The position numbers were made by a program, and so were the translations under genes. A DNA stretch of 22,478 nt, taken from NCBI GenBank assembly GCA_002419215.1, contig DIFQ01000036.1, forward strand, positions 1 to 22,478. Direction: 5' to 3'. The DNA is from Syntrophaceae bacterium UBA5744. Its GTDB lineage: Bacteria; Desulfobacterota; Syntrophia; Syntrophales; UBA2192. This document shows, piece after piece, positions 13,934 to 21,272 of this stretch. The notes beneath the pieces were generated by a model. The model saw only the letters and a list, made by a program, of their open reading frames with translations. It ran no database searches and was not told the DNA's origin. The number at the start of each line of letters is the position of its first letter. The first letter of the stretch is position 1.

Positions 13934-14629
13934 TGCCTACACCCTACACCCTACACCCTACACCCTGGTCCCTCAGCGAAGCGTGCCGCTTCGCGGCGCG
14001 GCTTCACCCTGATCGAAATCCTGGTGGCCATCGCCATCCTGGCCGTCGTGCTCTCGACGATCTACGTCTCCTACATCTCCACGATGCGCATCGTGCGGAG
14101 CCTCGAGTACGGCGACGAGATCTACTACATGGCCCGCATCACCCTGGAGAGGATGGTCCTGGACCTGCAGTCGTCCTGCAAGGAAAGGGACTCCTACGAA
14201 TTCACGACCCAGAAGGATCCCACGGGCAAGTTCCCGCTCAAGGGCGTATCCTTCCTTTCGCGGGCACACCTCGATTTCAGCGGTCCGGGCGATTCGATGG
14301 CCGTTGCCCAGATCAGCTATGAGCTCGAAGGCGACCCCGACTCGGGGGGTTTTTCGATCATCCGCCGCGATGTCCTGAGGCAGGGCGAGGGCTCCTCGGG
14401 CGGCGAAGGCTACATCCTCTGCCGGCGCCTGCAGTTCGTGAACCTGCGTTTCTATGACGCCAGCGGCCGGGAATACCCCCAGTGGGACAGCCGCACGGGT
14501 TCGGAGGGCCAGAGGAACAATGTCCCCTCGTCGATCCTCATCGAGCTCAACTTCATCAACCCGGACGACGGGGCCAAACCGTACAAGTTCATGACGCGAT
14601 TGCTCCTGACGGGCTCCACCAAAACGTGA
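13901..14629 (+). CDS. gspJ: Minor pseudopilin GspJ with repeat-encoded leader
   Basis: The mature part (208 residues) is GspJ: FTLIEILVAIAILAVVLSTIYVSYI with Glu at +5, then YYMARITLERMVLDLQSSCKE and a large beta domain ending KFMTRLLLTGS. Start choice is open. GTG 13901, about ten bases after AGGAAG, gives a 34-residue leader. The frame stays open back to ATG 13706 and ATG 13691, which would give 99-104 residues, all within repeats. With any of these starts the leader is encoded by the CCTACAC tandem and the GCGAAGCG-TGC-CGCTTCGC palindrome (13976-13994), reading HPGPSAKRAASRRG. The same AKRAASR sequence precedes the cleavage site of GspI. gspK follows after four bases. Confidence 0.85.
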   Translation: MTFIGGKEGDFCLHPTPYTLHPGPSAKRAASRRGFTLIEILVAIAILAVVLSTIYVSYISTMRIVRSLEYGDEIYYMARITLERMVLDLQSSCKERDSYEFTTQKDPTGKFPLKGVSFLSRAHLDFSGPGDSMAVAQISYELEGDPDSGGFSIIRRDVLRQGEGSSGGEGYILCRRLQFVNLRFYDASGREYPQWDSRTGSEGQRNNVPSSILIELNFINPDDGAKPYKFMTRLLLTGSTKT

Positions 14630-14633
14630 TAAG

Positions 14634-15605
14634 ATGAAAAACCCGATAACGAACAAAAAGGGGGTCGCTCTCATCCTGGTCCTGCTCATGGTGAGCGTCA
14701 TCGTGGTGCTTACCCTGCAGCTTAACGTCTCCTCGAGGTCGCAGGTCCACGAGGCCGCCAATCTCGGCGACGGGATCCGGGTCCTCTACATCGCCAAGTC
14801 GGGGCTCTTCGCAGGGATGGGGCTTCTTTCCGAGGACCGGGGAGACGCGGACACGCTCAACGAGGCCTGGGCGCGCACGGAAGCGCTCACGGAGCAGTCG
14901 AAGAGCTATTTCGACGGCGGCTATCTGGAACTCGTCATCGAGGACGAGACCGGGAAGATCAACATCAACAAGCTCGTCGCCGGCAACGACTTCAACGGCG
15001 CCATAAAGGGGCTCCTGACGCGCCTGCTCACCCAGCCGCAGTTCCAGATCCAGGAGCAGGAAATTGAAGACCTCCTGAATGCCATCAAGGACTGGATCGA
15101 CGCGGATTCGGAGGTAACGGCGACTGGTGCAGAAAATGCATATTATCAAGGTCTTGGCAAATCTTACGCCGTCCGGAACGGTCCCATGGAATCCATCGAC
15201 GAGTTACTGATGGTCCGCGGGGTCACAAGGGAGCTTTTCTACGGGACGGCGGAGAGGCCCGGCCTGGCCCGCCTCCTGACGGTCCAGGGGGAAGGAAGCG
15301 TCAACATCAACACGGCGCCGAAGGAAGTGCTCCGGGCCCTTGCGCCATCCATCACCGAGGATGCGGCCAACCGGATGGACGACTACCGGAGAAACCCGGC
15401 GAACAGCCTCACCGAGACCTCCTGGTACAGAAGGGTCCCGGGACTGGAGAACACGGCCATCGACTCGGTGACCGTTGTGACGAAGAGCGAGCATTTCCAG
15501 ATCGCCGCAAAGGGCCATCTGGGGACGATGAAGCGCACCATCCGTGGTATCGTGAAGCGCGACAGCGGGAAAAAACTCTCCGTTGTCGCATGGAGGCTCG
15601 GCTGA
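14634..15605 (+). CDS. gspK: Minor pseudopilin GspK (pseudopilus tip)
   Basis: The product (323 residues) is the large tip pseudopilin. A short leader MKNPITNKKG is followed by VALILVLLMVSVIVVLTLQL. As usual for GspK the +5 glutamate is absent (Leu). The globular region holds the alpha-helical insert with GKININKLV, IEDLLNAIKDWIDAD, SIDELLMVRG and VNINTAPKEVLRAL, all standard family motifs. It starts four bases after the gspJ stop and its own stop overlaps the gspL start by one base (TGATG), so translation is probably coupled. Confidence 0.95.
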   Translation: MKNPITNKKGVALILVLLMVSVIVVLTLQLNVSSRSQVHEAANLGDGIRVLYIAKSGLFAGMGLLSEDRGDADTLNEAWARTEALTEQSKSYFDGGYLELVIEDETGKININKLVAGNDFNGAIKGLLTRLLTQPQFQIQEQEIEDLLNAIKDWIDADSEVTATGAENAYYQGLGKSYAVRNGPMESIDELLMVRGVTRELFYGTAERPGLARLLTVQGEGSVNINTAPKEVLRALAPSITEDAANRMDDYRRNPANSLTETSWYRRVPGLENTAIDSVTVVTKSEHFQIAAKGHLGTMKRTIRGIVKRDSGKKLSVVAWRLG

Positions 15606-17149
15606 TGGCTAAGCACATTCTCGGGCTCGATATCGGCAAAAGCTGCCTGAAGGCTGTTCTCATCGAGGCGGGTCTCAGGGGCAGCACGCGCATCGTTGCC
15701 TGGGAAAAAGTCGAGTTCACCGGAACGGGCGGCATCCGGGAAGCCCTGCGGCGGATCCAGGAAGTGCCGGTGCTCACCGTGCCGTCCTGCCAGACCTCGC
15801 TTGCGGCCAGGAGCTTTTCCTTCCGCAACATCAAGCTCCCCTTCAAGGACCGCAAGAAAATCCTCCAGACCCTGCCCTTCGAGCTGGAGTCTCTGATTCC
15901 TCTCCCCGTGGAGAGCGTGCTCATCGATTTCACGGTCATCGGGCAGGCACAGGGCTCCGATCTCTTCACCGCCATAGTCCCCAAGACAGAGGTGCAGGAC
16001 CGCATCGCGCTGCTGTCCGAGTACGGCTTTGACGCCGAGACCATCGACGTCGACACGGTTCCCGTTGCCGCACGTCTGATGGCGTCTGCATCTGCGGACT
16101 CCCTGAATCTTCTCCTGGACGTCGGCGCCTCGGACACGACGGGCGTCTTCTTCAAGGAGGGCAAGATCCTCCAGGTCCGCTCCTTTCCCTTCGGCGGCGA
16201 CCAGGTCACGAACGCCCTCTCGGAGACCCTCGGGATCTCTTTCTTCGAGGCCGAAACACGCAAGCGACGGGGCGACACGGAACCGGCCGAAGAGCAGATC
16301 ACCGAGGCCTGCCAGAAGTTCTTTGCATCCCTGAAAAACACGATGAGCTCGCTGCGTCTCTCGGGGCTCGTCGATGAGGATCCTGCGACGGTCTGGCTGA
16401 CCGGGGGCGGCGGTCTGTACCGCAAGCTGGCCGAGGATCTTTCCCGGGCCCTTGCGGCTCCCGTGGAACGCGTCAACGTGACCCAGCTTGCCGGCATCAA
16501 ACCCGTCGGGGGCGACGACGCGGGCTGGGATTCCATGATCATGAACGGGGCCCTGGCCCTGGCCTTGCGGCCCCTGGCAAAGGATGCGGGATTCAATTTC
16601 CGGCAAGGCAGCTTGCGCCGCAAGGGCCCGGCCTTCAAGCTCGACCTCGGCGTCAACCTCAAGTGGGCGGGGGCCGTGACGGCCCTGATCCTCCTCCTTG
16701 CGGGCGGCGATCTGGCGCTGTCCTACTTTGCCGACAAAGCCCGCCTCGATCAATTGAGGGCCGAGACCACCACCCTTCTGCAGCGGAACTTTCCCGAGGT
16801 GACACGCGTTGTCGACCCGGCCCAGCAATTCCGGACGAAGATCGCCGAGGCAAAGCGCCTCGCAGCGGTGTCCCGGGGAGCGGCCTCGGGCGGCTCCGTC
16901 CTCGGCGTCATGAAGGACCTCTCCGAGAAGGTCCCCGAGACCACGGATTTCGCCGTCACGTCCCTTGTGTTTGACGGCAACCGGGTCGACATCCGGGGGG
17001 AGGCCGCGGGCTTCGACGCCGCCGAGACCATCAAGAAGGAACTGGAAAAAACGGGGCGGTACGAGAGTGTCGCCGTCAGCTCCTCCACCGTGAAGCAGGG
17101 AAGCCGCGTGGAGTTCGAATTGAAAACGACCCTGGCGAAGAAACCATGA
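15605..17149 (+). CDS. gspL: Type II secretion platform protein GspL
   Basis: The product (514 residues) recruits GspE to the inner membrane. The cytoplasmic part is actin-like, as in PilM: AKHILGLDIGKSCLKAVLIE at the start, the phosphate-1 type motif NLLLDVGASDTTGVFF, then VWLTGGGGLYRKLAEDL. A single membrane segment lies at about residues 353-376 (WAGAVTALILLLAGGDLALSYF), followed by a coiled region and a periplasmic ferredoxin-like domain (KVPETTDFAVTSLVFDGNRV). ATG 15605 is chosen because GGAGG (15592-15596) is eight bases upstream; ATG 15590 is possible. It overlaps gspM by four bases (ATGA). The clear PilM-like actin fold is stronger than in enterobacterial GspL. Confidence 0.93.
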   Translation: MAKHILGLDIGKSCLKAVLIEAGLRGSTRIVAWEKVEFTGTGGIREALRRIQEVPVLTVPSCQTSLAARSFSFRNIKLPFKDRKKILQTLPFELESLIPLPVESVLIDFTVIGQAQGSDLFTAIVPKTEVQDRIALLSEYGFDAETIDVDTVPVAARLMASASADSLNLLLDVGASDTTGVFFKEGKILQVRSFPFGGDQVTNALSETLGISFFEAETRKRRGDTEPAEEQITEACQKFFASLKNTMSSLRLSGLVDEDPATVWLTGGGGLYRKLAEDLSRALAAPVERVNVTQLAGIKPVGGDDAGWDSMIMNGALALALRPLAKDAGFNFRQGSLRRKGPAFKLDLGVNLKWAGAVTALILLLAGGDLALSYFADKARLDQLRAETTTLLQRNFPEVTRVVDPAQQFRTKIAEAKRLAAVSRGAASGGSVLGVMKDLSEKVPETTDFAVTSLVFDGNRVDIRGEAAGFDAAETIKKELEKTGRYESVAVSSSTVKQGSRVEFELKTTLAKKP

Positions 17150-17724
17150 AGAAGTACTGGGACAACCTGGGAGCACGGGAAAAGCTCTATATCCTGGCCG
17201 GCACGGGAATCGTGGTCCTGGTCGTTCTCGTCCAGTTCGCGATCCTGCCCTTCTGGGAGGAGCGGGAGCGCGTGGCAAAGGCCATCGACGCCCAGGAGAA
17301 GATCCTCAAGGAGATGAACGCCCAGCTGGCCGAATATCGCGTCCTCAAGCGGGACACGGACACCATCCAGAGGGCCATGGCCGCAAGGACGCCCAACTTC
17401 ACCCTGTATGCCTTCGTGGAACAAAAGGCCCGGGAGGCGGGCGTGCGACCCAACGTGAAAGCCATCAATCCCTCCAGGGGGATGAGCTCCGGGACCTACG
17501 AGGAGGCGATGGCCGATGTCACTCTCGACAAAATCACGCTGAGACAGCTTGTCCAGTTCCTCTACCACGCCGATTCGCCGCGGGATGCCGTAAGGGTCCG
17601 CAAGCTCACCGTGCGCAAGAGCATGGAAAGTTCCGAGTACCTCGCCGCCACGGTCCAGTTGGCCACCTATCAGGCTTCACCCGGCGCCAGGCCGGGTGCG
17701 GGACCTTCGCGGCAGGGAGGTTAG
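17146..17724 (+). CDS. gspM: Type II secretion protein GspM
   Basis: The product (192 residues) is a bitopic inner-membrane protein that stabilises GspL. It has a short cytoplasmic start (MKKYWDNLGAREKLYILAG), one membrane helix (about residues 15-36, GTGIVVLVVLVQFAILPFW), a coiled coil (KAIDAQEKILKEMNAQLAEY) and a small periplasmic domain with ITLRQLVQFLYHADS. The ATGA overlap with gspL indicates coupled translation. The C-terminus is a low-complexity GARPGAGPSRQGG tail. Sequence conservation in this family is low; position and architecture support the call. Confidence 0.9.
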   Translation: MKKYWDNLGAREKLYILAGTGIVVLVVLVQFAILPFWEERERVAKAIDAQEKILKEMNAQLAEYRVLKRDTDTIQRAMAARTPNFTLYAFVEQKAREAGVRPNVKAINPSRGMSSGTYEEAMADVTLDKITLRQLVQFLYHADSPRDAVRVRKLTVRKSMESSEYLAATVQLATYQASPGARPGAGPSRQGG

Positions 17725-17735
17725 GCTCGGAGACG

Positions 17736-18566
17736 ATGAAGGAAGCCATCCGGAAATACGGCGCCTATGGTCTCTTTGCCCTGGCGGCGATCGTCCTCTT
17801 TGCTTGGGTGCGGATGCCCTCGGAGGCCGTCCGCTCGCTCGTGCTTTCCGCCATCTCGAAAAACCAGGCGGGGGCCCTGGTGCGCTTTGACTCTGCCGAG
17901 TTTGCCTTCCCCTTCGGGGTCACGCTGACGGGGCTCACCGTGCAGACGAAGCATGGCACGGGATTGAGGTTCGAGGCCGACACGGTCACGGCGCACCCCG
18001 AACTGCTCCCTCTCCTGACGGGACGGCTGGCCCTTCGCATCCAGGCGGCGTCCATGGGCGGGAGGATCGACGGCGACATTGCCTTCAGGGATCGCTTTTC
18101 CGCCAGCGGCCCCTTGCTGGCCGATCTCAATTTCGGCAGCATCAATGCCGCCGATTGCCCCTGGATTGCCGAGCTGCTGGGACGCGTTGTCCGGGGCCGT
18201 GTGGACGGCCGGCTCCACTTTGAAGGGCTCCCGGGGCAGTGGGCGGCCGGGTCGGGGCACATGGAACTGGCGCTCGTCAACGGGCTGATTTCCCTCCAGG
18301 CCCCTGTGTTCGGCCTGCAGGAGATGACTTTTACGAGAATGGAAGGCAACATGGAACTCGGCAATGGGACCATCCAGGTGAATCGGCTCCAGGTGGCAGG
18401 CGACTACCTCCAGGGGGAGTTCCGGGGAAGTATCCGCCTGGAGGGGGACTTTTCCCGCAGCCAGATCGCCCTGCGGGGTGACGTGAATCTGCCTTCCGCC
18501 GGCCAGGAGCGTTTTGCCGTGGATGTAGGCGGCACGGTTGCCAGCCCCGTCGTAACCCCCATTTGA
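17736..18566 (+). CDS. gspN: Type II secretion protein GspN (deltaproteobacterial type)
   Basis: The product (276 residues) has one N-terminal membrane helix (YGLFALAAIVLFAWVRM) and a periplasmic beta-rich domain of AsmA/GspN type: FDSAEFAFPFGVTLTGLTVQ, GGRIDGDIAFRD, ELALVNGLISLQ and NRLQVAGDYLQGEFRG. GspN is an accessory part of the T2SS whose exact role is unclear. The repeated filament-like strands are typical of lipid-transfer-like AsmA relatives. It lies eleven bases after gspM and the next start follows within 16 bases. The gene's place between gspM and gspC supports the assignment. Confidence 0.88.
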   Translation: MKEAIRKYGAYGLFALAAIVLFAWVRMPSEAVRSLVLSAISKNQAGALVRFDSAEFAFPFGVTLTGLTVQTKHGTGLRFEADTVTAHPELLPLLTGRLALRIQAASMGGRIDGDIAFRDRFSASGPLLADLNFGSINAADCPWIAELLGRVVRGRVDGRLHFEGLPGQWAAGSGHMELALVNGLISLQAPVFGLQEMTFTRMEGNMELGNGTIQVNRLQVAGDYLQGEFRGSIRLEGDFSRSQIALRGDVNLPSAGQERFAVDVGGTVASPVVTPI

Positions 18567-18581
18567 GTGCAGGAAAACGGT

Positions 18582-19454
18582 ATGCGAGCCTTCATGAAAA
18601 ACAGGCAACACACGCTGATAGTCCTCCTCGTGATCGCCGTTGTCGTGTATCTGGCCGTCGACATCGCCTACCGGCTCATCGAATGGAATTCGCCGGCCCC
18701 TGAGCCGGAGCCGCAGGCTCCCGCAGCCGCGCCGGTTGCAGACATGACGAAAGACCCCCTCGAGGCCTATGCCGTCATCGTCGAGAGAAACCTTTTCCGG
18801 ACGACGGACCGGCCCATTGCCGTGGACCAGATGGACCCCAATTCTCTCGAAGCCACGACCCTTCAGCTCGATCTCTACGGCACGATCGCGGGGGAGGACG
18901 GCAAGGGTTACGCCATCATCGAGGAAAGGGACAAGAAGCGGCAGCGCCTCTACAAGGTCGGAGACAAGGTAGGCGGTGCGACGATCGTCAAGATCGCGAG
19001 AAACGCCGTCGTGTTGCGAATGGGCGACAGGGACCAGGTCCTGAAAAAAAAGGAGATCGCATCGACGGGAACCAACCGTCAAGCCCGGCCCGGGGCGGCT
19101 GTGACTCCGGGAGCAGCGCCTTCACCGAGACCGCCACGCCCTCCGGCCGGAAGGCCGTCGGGTTCCACCGCCGAACTGGCGGGCCTGCTGAACCAGGCCC
19201 GGGTGACACCGAACGTGACAGCCGGCTCTCCGGGCAAAACCGACGGGGTGATCATCAATGAGATCCAGGCCGGGAGTCTTTTCGAAAACGTGGGGCTCGT
19301 CAATGGGGATGTCATCCAGGAGGTAAACGGCAGGACCATCACCGGGGTGGCTGATCTCGTGTCCCTGTACCGGGACCTCAGGCCCGGGACCAACGTGTCC
19401 GTCAAGGTGACCCGTTCGGGCAGGCAGGTGGTTCTCAACCATACGGTTGAGTAA
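18582..19454 (+). CDS. gspC: Type II secretion protein GspC
   Basis: The product (290 residues) links the inner-membrane platform to the secretin. It has one membrane helix (about residues 10-30, HTLIVLLVIAVVVYLAVDI), a proline-rich linker, an HR domain (AVIVERNLFRTTDRP, then LQLDLYGTIAGEDGKGYAII and QRLYKVGDKV), a second Pro/Ala linker and a C-terminal PDZ domain (GVIINEIQAGSLFENVGL ... GDVIQEVNGRTI, about 218-290). The HR domain normally binds GspD N0. ATG 18582 is preferred over GTG 18567 because AGGA lies seven bases upstream. GspC is usually first in T2SS operons; here it is tenth. Confidence 0.95.
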   Translation: MRAFMKNRQHTLIVLLVIAVVVYLAVDIAYRLIEWNSPAPEPEPQAPAAAPVADMTKDPLEAYAVIVERNLFRTTDRPIAVDQMDPNSLEATTLQLDLYGTIAGEDGKGYAIIEERDKKRQRLYKVGDKVGGATIVKIARNAVVLRMGDRDQVLKKKEIASTGTNRQARPGAAVTPGAAPSPRPPRPPAGRPSGSTAELAGLLNQARVTPNVTAGSPGKTDGVIINEIQAGSLFENVGLVNGDVIQEVNGRTITGVADLVSLYRDLRPGTNVSVKVTRSGRQVVLNHTVE

Positions 19455-19560
19455 ATGGGTCTAGGGTCTCGGGTATAGGGTATAGGGTCCGGAAGTAATC
19501 AAAAGGTTGAGTAAAATCTGTTTCCTTCCCGATACCCGATACCCGATGCCCGATACCCTA
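19445..19560. repeat. Paired GGGTATA / CCCGATA repeat with 11-bp direct repeat at gspC stop
   Basis: GGGTCTAGGGTCTCGGGTAT followed by GGGTATA-type units (19456-19489) faces CCCGATACCCGATACCCGAT and on (19530-19558). GGTTGAGTAAA at 19445-19455, which holds the gspC stop codon, recurs exactly at 19505-19515, on the far side of the first arm. Confidence 0.85.
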
Positions 19561-19620
19561 ATTTGAGGGTGGCATTTTGCCGCTTGATGTACTAATAATT
19601 AAAAAGGAAGAACAAGGGGT

Positions 19621-20484
19621 ATGTACGCCTCCCATTTCAAACTGAGGGAAAATCCCTTCAGCCTCACACCCGACCCGAAGTATCTCTTCCTGAGCCGCCA
19701 GCATCGGGAGGCGCTCAATCATCTGATTTACGGGATCAAGGAGAAAAAAGGGTTCATCGTCGTTACAGGCGGGATCGGAACAGGAAAAACGACTCTCTCC
19801 AGGGCGCTTCTCTCCGGGATGGATCCTTCCGTGGAGACGGCGCTCATTTTCAACTCCTATCTCTCCGACATGGAGCTCCTGGAAGTGATCAACCAGGAAT
19901 TCGGGATCCCTCTGGCCGGCGTGGATCGGACGAAGAGGCGTTACATCGAAACCCTCAATGCTTTCCTGCTGGCCAATCACGGGGCGGGGAAGAATTCCGT
20001 TGTCCTCATCGACGAGGCGCAGAACCTTTCCCGGAATGTTCTCGAACAGATCCGGATGCTCTCCAACCTGGAGACGGAGACGGAAAAACTTCTGCAGATT
20101 GTCCTGGTGGGGCAGCCCGAGCTGCGGGAACTCCTTGCCCAGCCCTCGCTGAGGCAGCTCAACGAGAGGATTTCCGTGAGGTACCACCTCGATGCCCTGT
20201 TGGAGGACGATGTGCCCGACTATATCGTGCACCGCCTCACCGTGGCGGGAAACACGGGGCGCCTCTCGTTTGCCGACGATGCCTTCGGATCGATATACGA
20301 CTTCAGCCGCGGCAACCCGAGGCGCATCAATATCCTCTGCGACAGGGCGCTTCTGATCGCCTATGCCGGCAACGGTCTCGATATCGACCGCAAGATCATC
20401 AAGCTGGCCATCAAGGACCTGAAGTCGAGCGATGTGAAAAAGGGAACCTTTTTTGCAAGACGAAGGAAAGGGCTGTTTGCCTAG
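19621..20484 (+). CDS. ExeA/GspA-like AAA ATPase
   Basis: The product (287 residues) is an AAA-type ATPase. The N-terminus FKLRENPFSLTPDPKYLFLS is diagnostic for the ExeA/GspA group. Walker A is GGIGTGKTT (residues 50-58, K56) and Walker B is VVLIDEAQ (D131, E132); VGQPELRELL and FSRGNPRRINILCDRALL follow. In Aeromonas ExeA works with ExeB to insert the secretin through peptidoglycan. This protein stops after the ATPase domain: it lacks the membrane segment and the peptidoglycan-binding domain of full-length ExeA. AAAAAGGAAG and AAGGGG precede the ATG. It lies between gspC and a GspB-like gene, so a role in secretin assembly is likely but inferred. Confidence 0.9.
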   Translation: MYASHFKLRENPFSLTPDPKYLFLSRQHREALNHLIYGIKEKKGFIVVTGGIGTGKTTLSRALLSGMDPSVETALIFNSYLSDMELLEVINQEFGIPLAGVDRTKRRYIETLNAFLLANHGAGKNSVVLIDEAQNLSRNVLEQIRMLSNLETETEKLLQIVLVGQPELRELLAQPSLRQLNERISVRYHLDALLEDDVPDYIVHRLTVAGNTGRLSFADDAFGSIYDFSRGNPRRINILCDRALLIAYAGNGLDIDRKIIKLAIKDLKSSDVKKGTFFARRRKGLFA

Positions 20485-20490
20485 CAATAA

Positions 20491-20541
20491 CCTCACCTCA
20501 GTCTCCCTCTCCCTTGAGGGGAGAGGGTCGGGGTGAGGGTG
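20491..20541. repeat. Dispersed hairpin repeat (CCCTCTCCC/GGGAGAGGG)
   Basis: CCCTCTCCC (20505-20513) pairs with GGGAGAGGG (20519-20527), and the outer CCTCACC (20491-20497) with GGTGAGG (20532-20538), to form a two-step hairpin. The 37-bp core differs at one position from the copy at 13793-13829. Here it fills the gap between the ATPase and the TPR gene. Confidence 0.85.
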
Positions 20542-20566
20542 AATAATCTTTGCACATCAAGGTGTT

Positions 20567-21259
20567 ATGAGTTACATCACCGCTGCACTGAAAAGAGCCC
20601 ACAAGGCCAGGGACGAACGGTATCTGCCCTACCGGGATATCATCTCGACCCGACCGCGGCGCAGGGTCCGTGGAAAGAAGCGACTGATCCTCGGCGTCAC
20701 CCTGGCCTCGCTCGTGCTGCTGGCCTCGACGGCCTTCTCGCTCATTGTCTATTTCGGCCAGGAAGAAGCCGCTAACCAGGAAGGAATCCTTTCCATGGCC
20801 TTCACGGCCCACCGCGCGAAGGTCGACATGGTCGGCCGCCAGCCTGATCGTCTCGCGCCGGCAAACGCGGCCCGGGACACCGAGATCCTCTTTCAGGCAG
20901 GGCTCAGGATGCAGCAGTCGGAGAACCTGGCGGAGGCCGAGGCCCTCTACTGCAGGGCCGTCGAGGCGGACCCGAAGAATCTCAGCGCCCTGAACAACCT
21001 GGGCGTGATCTGCATGGCCCAGAAGCGGGACAAGGAGGCCATCGACATCTTCACACGGCTCATCGACATCAAAGGCGACTGGGCCGATCCCTATTACAAT
21101 CTCGCCTGCCTCTACAGCCGCCAGGGGGATGCCCCGAAAAGTATGTGGCACCTCAGGGTGGCCTTGTGGATGAACAAGGAACTCAAGGGGTGGGCAAAAA
21201 GCGACTCGGACCTGGAGCCGTTGCGCTCCATGCCGGAATACCAGAAAATCGTCAACTAG
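20567..21259 (+). CDS. GspB-like inner-membrane protein with TPR domain
   Basis: The product (230 residues) starts MSYITAALKRAHKARDERYLP, like the N-terminal cytoplasmic motif of GspB/ExeB (M-S-Y-I-L-x-A-L-K-K-A-x-x-E-R). A basic stretch precedes one membrane helix (about 40-63, LILGVTLASLVLLASTAFSLIV). The periplasmic part has TPR repeats (ILFQAGLRMQQSENLAEAEALY, then ALNNLGVICMAQKRDKEAIDIF and PYYNLACLYSRQGDAPKSMWHL) instead of the usual GspB domain. It follows the ATPase gene, as exeB follows exeA, and gspD follows after a few bases. I infer that the pair forms a secretin-assembly complex; the TPR could bind GspD or peptidoglycan enzymes. Confidence 0.82.
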   Translation: MSYITAALKRAHKARDERYLPYRDIISTRPRRRVRGKKRLILGVTLASLVLLASTAFSLIVYFGQEEAANQEGILSMAFTAHRAKVDMVGRQPDRLAPANAARDTEILFQAGLRMQQSENLAEAEALYCRAVEADPKNLSALNNLGVICMAQKRDKEAIDIFTRLIDIKGDWADPYYNLACLYSRQGDAPKSMWHLRVALWMNKELKGWAKSDSDLEPLRSMPEYQKIVN

Positions 21260-21272
21260 AGGGTGAATGCGC

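Noticed and set aside
13936..13966. CCCTACAC-like tandem as telomere-like or replicon-end DNA
   Set aside because: Only about four units, inside an operon, and one of several different unit sequences with the same period.
14634..14700. Missing +5 glutamate in the GspK pseudopilin
   Set aside because: Absence of Glu5 is normal for GspK, so it is not an anomaly.
15383..17278. 631-codon minus-strand frame opposite gspL
   Set aside because: Composition (Gly, Arg, Asp, His rich) is that of an antisense shadow, and gspL occupies the region with clear motifs.
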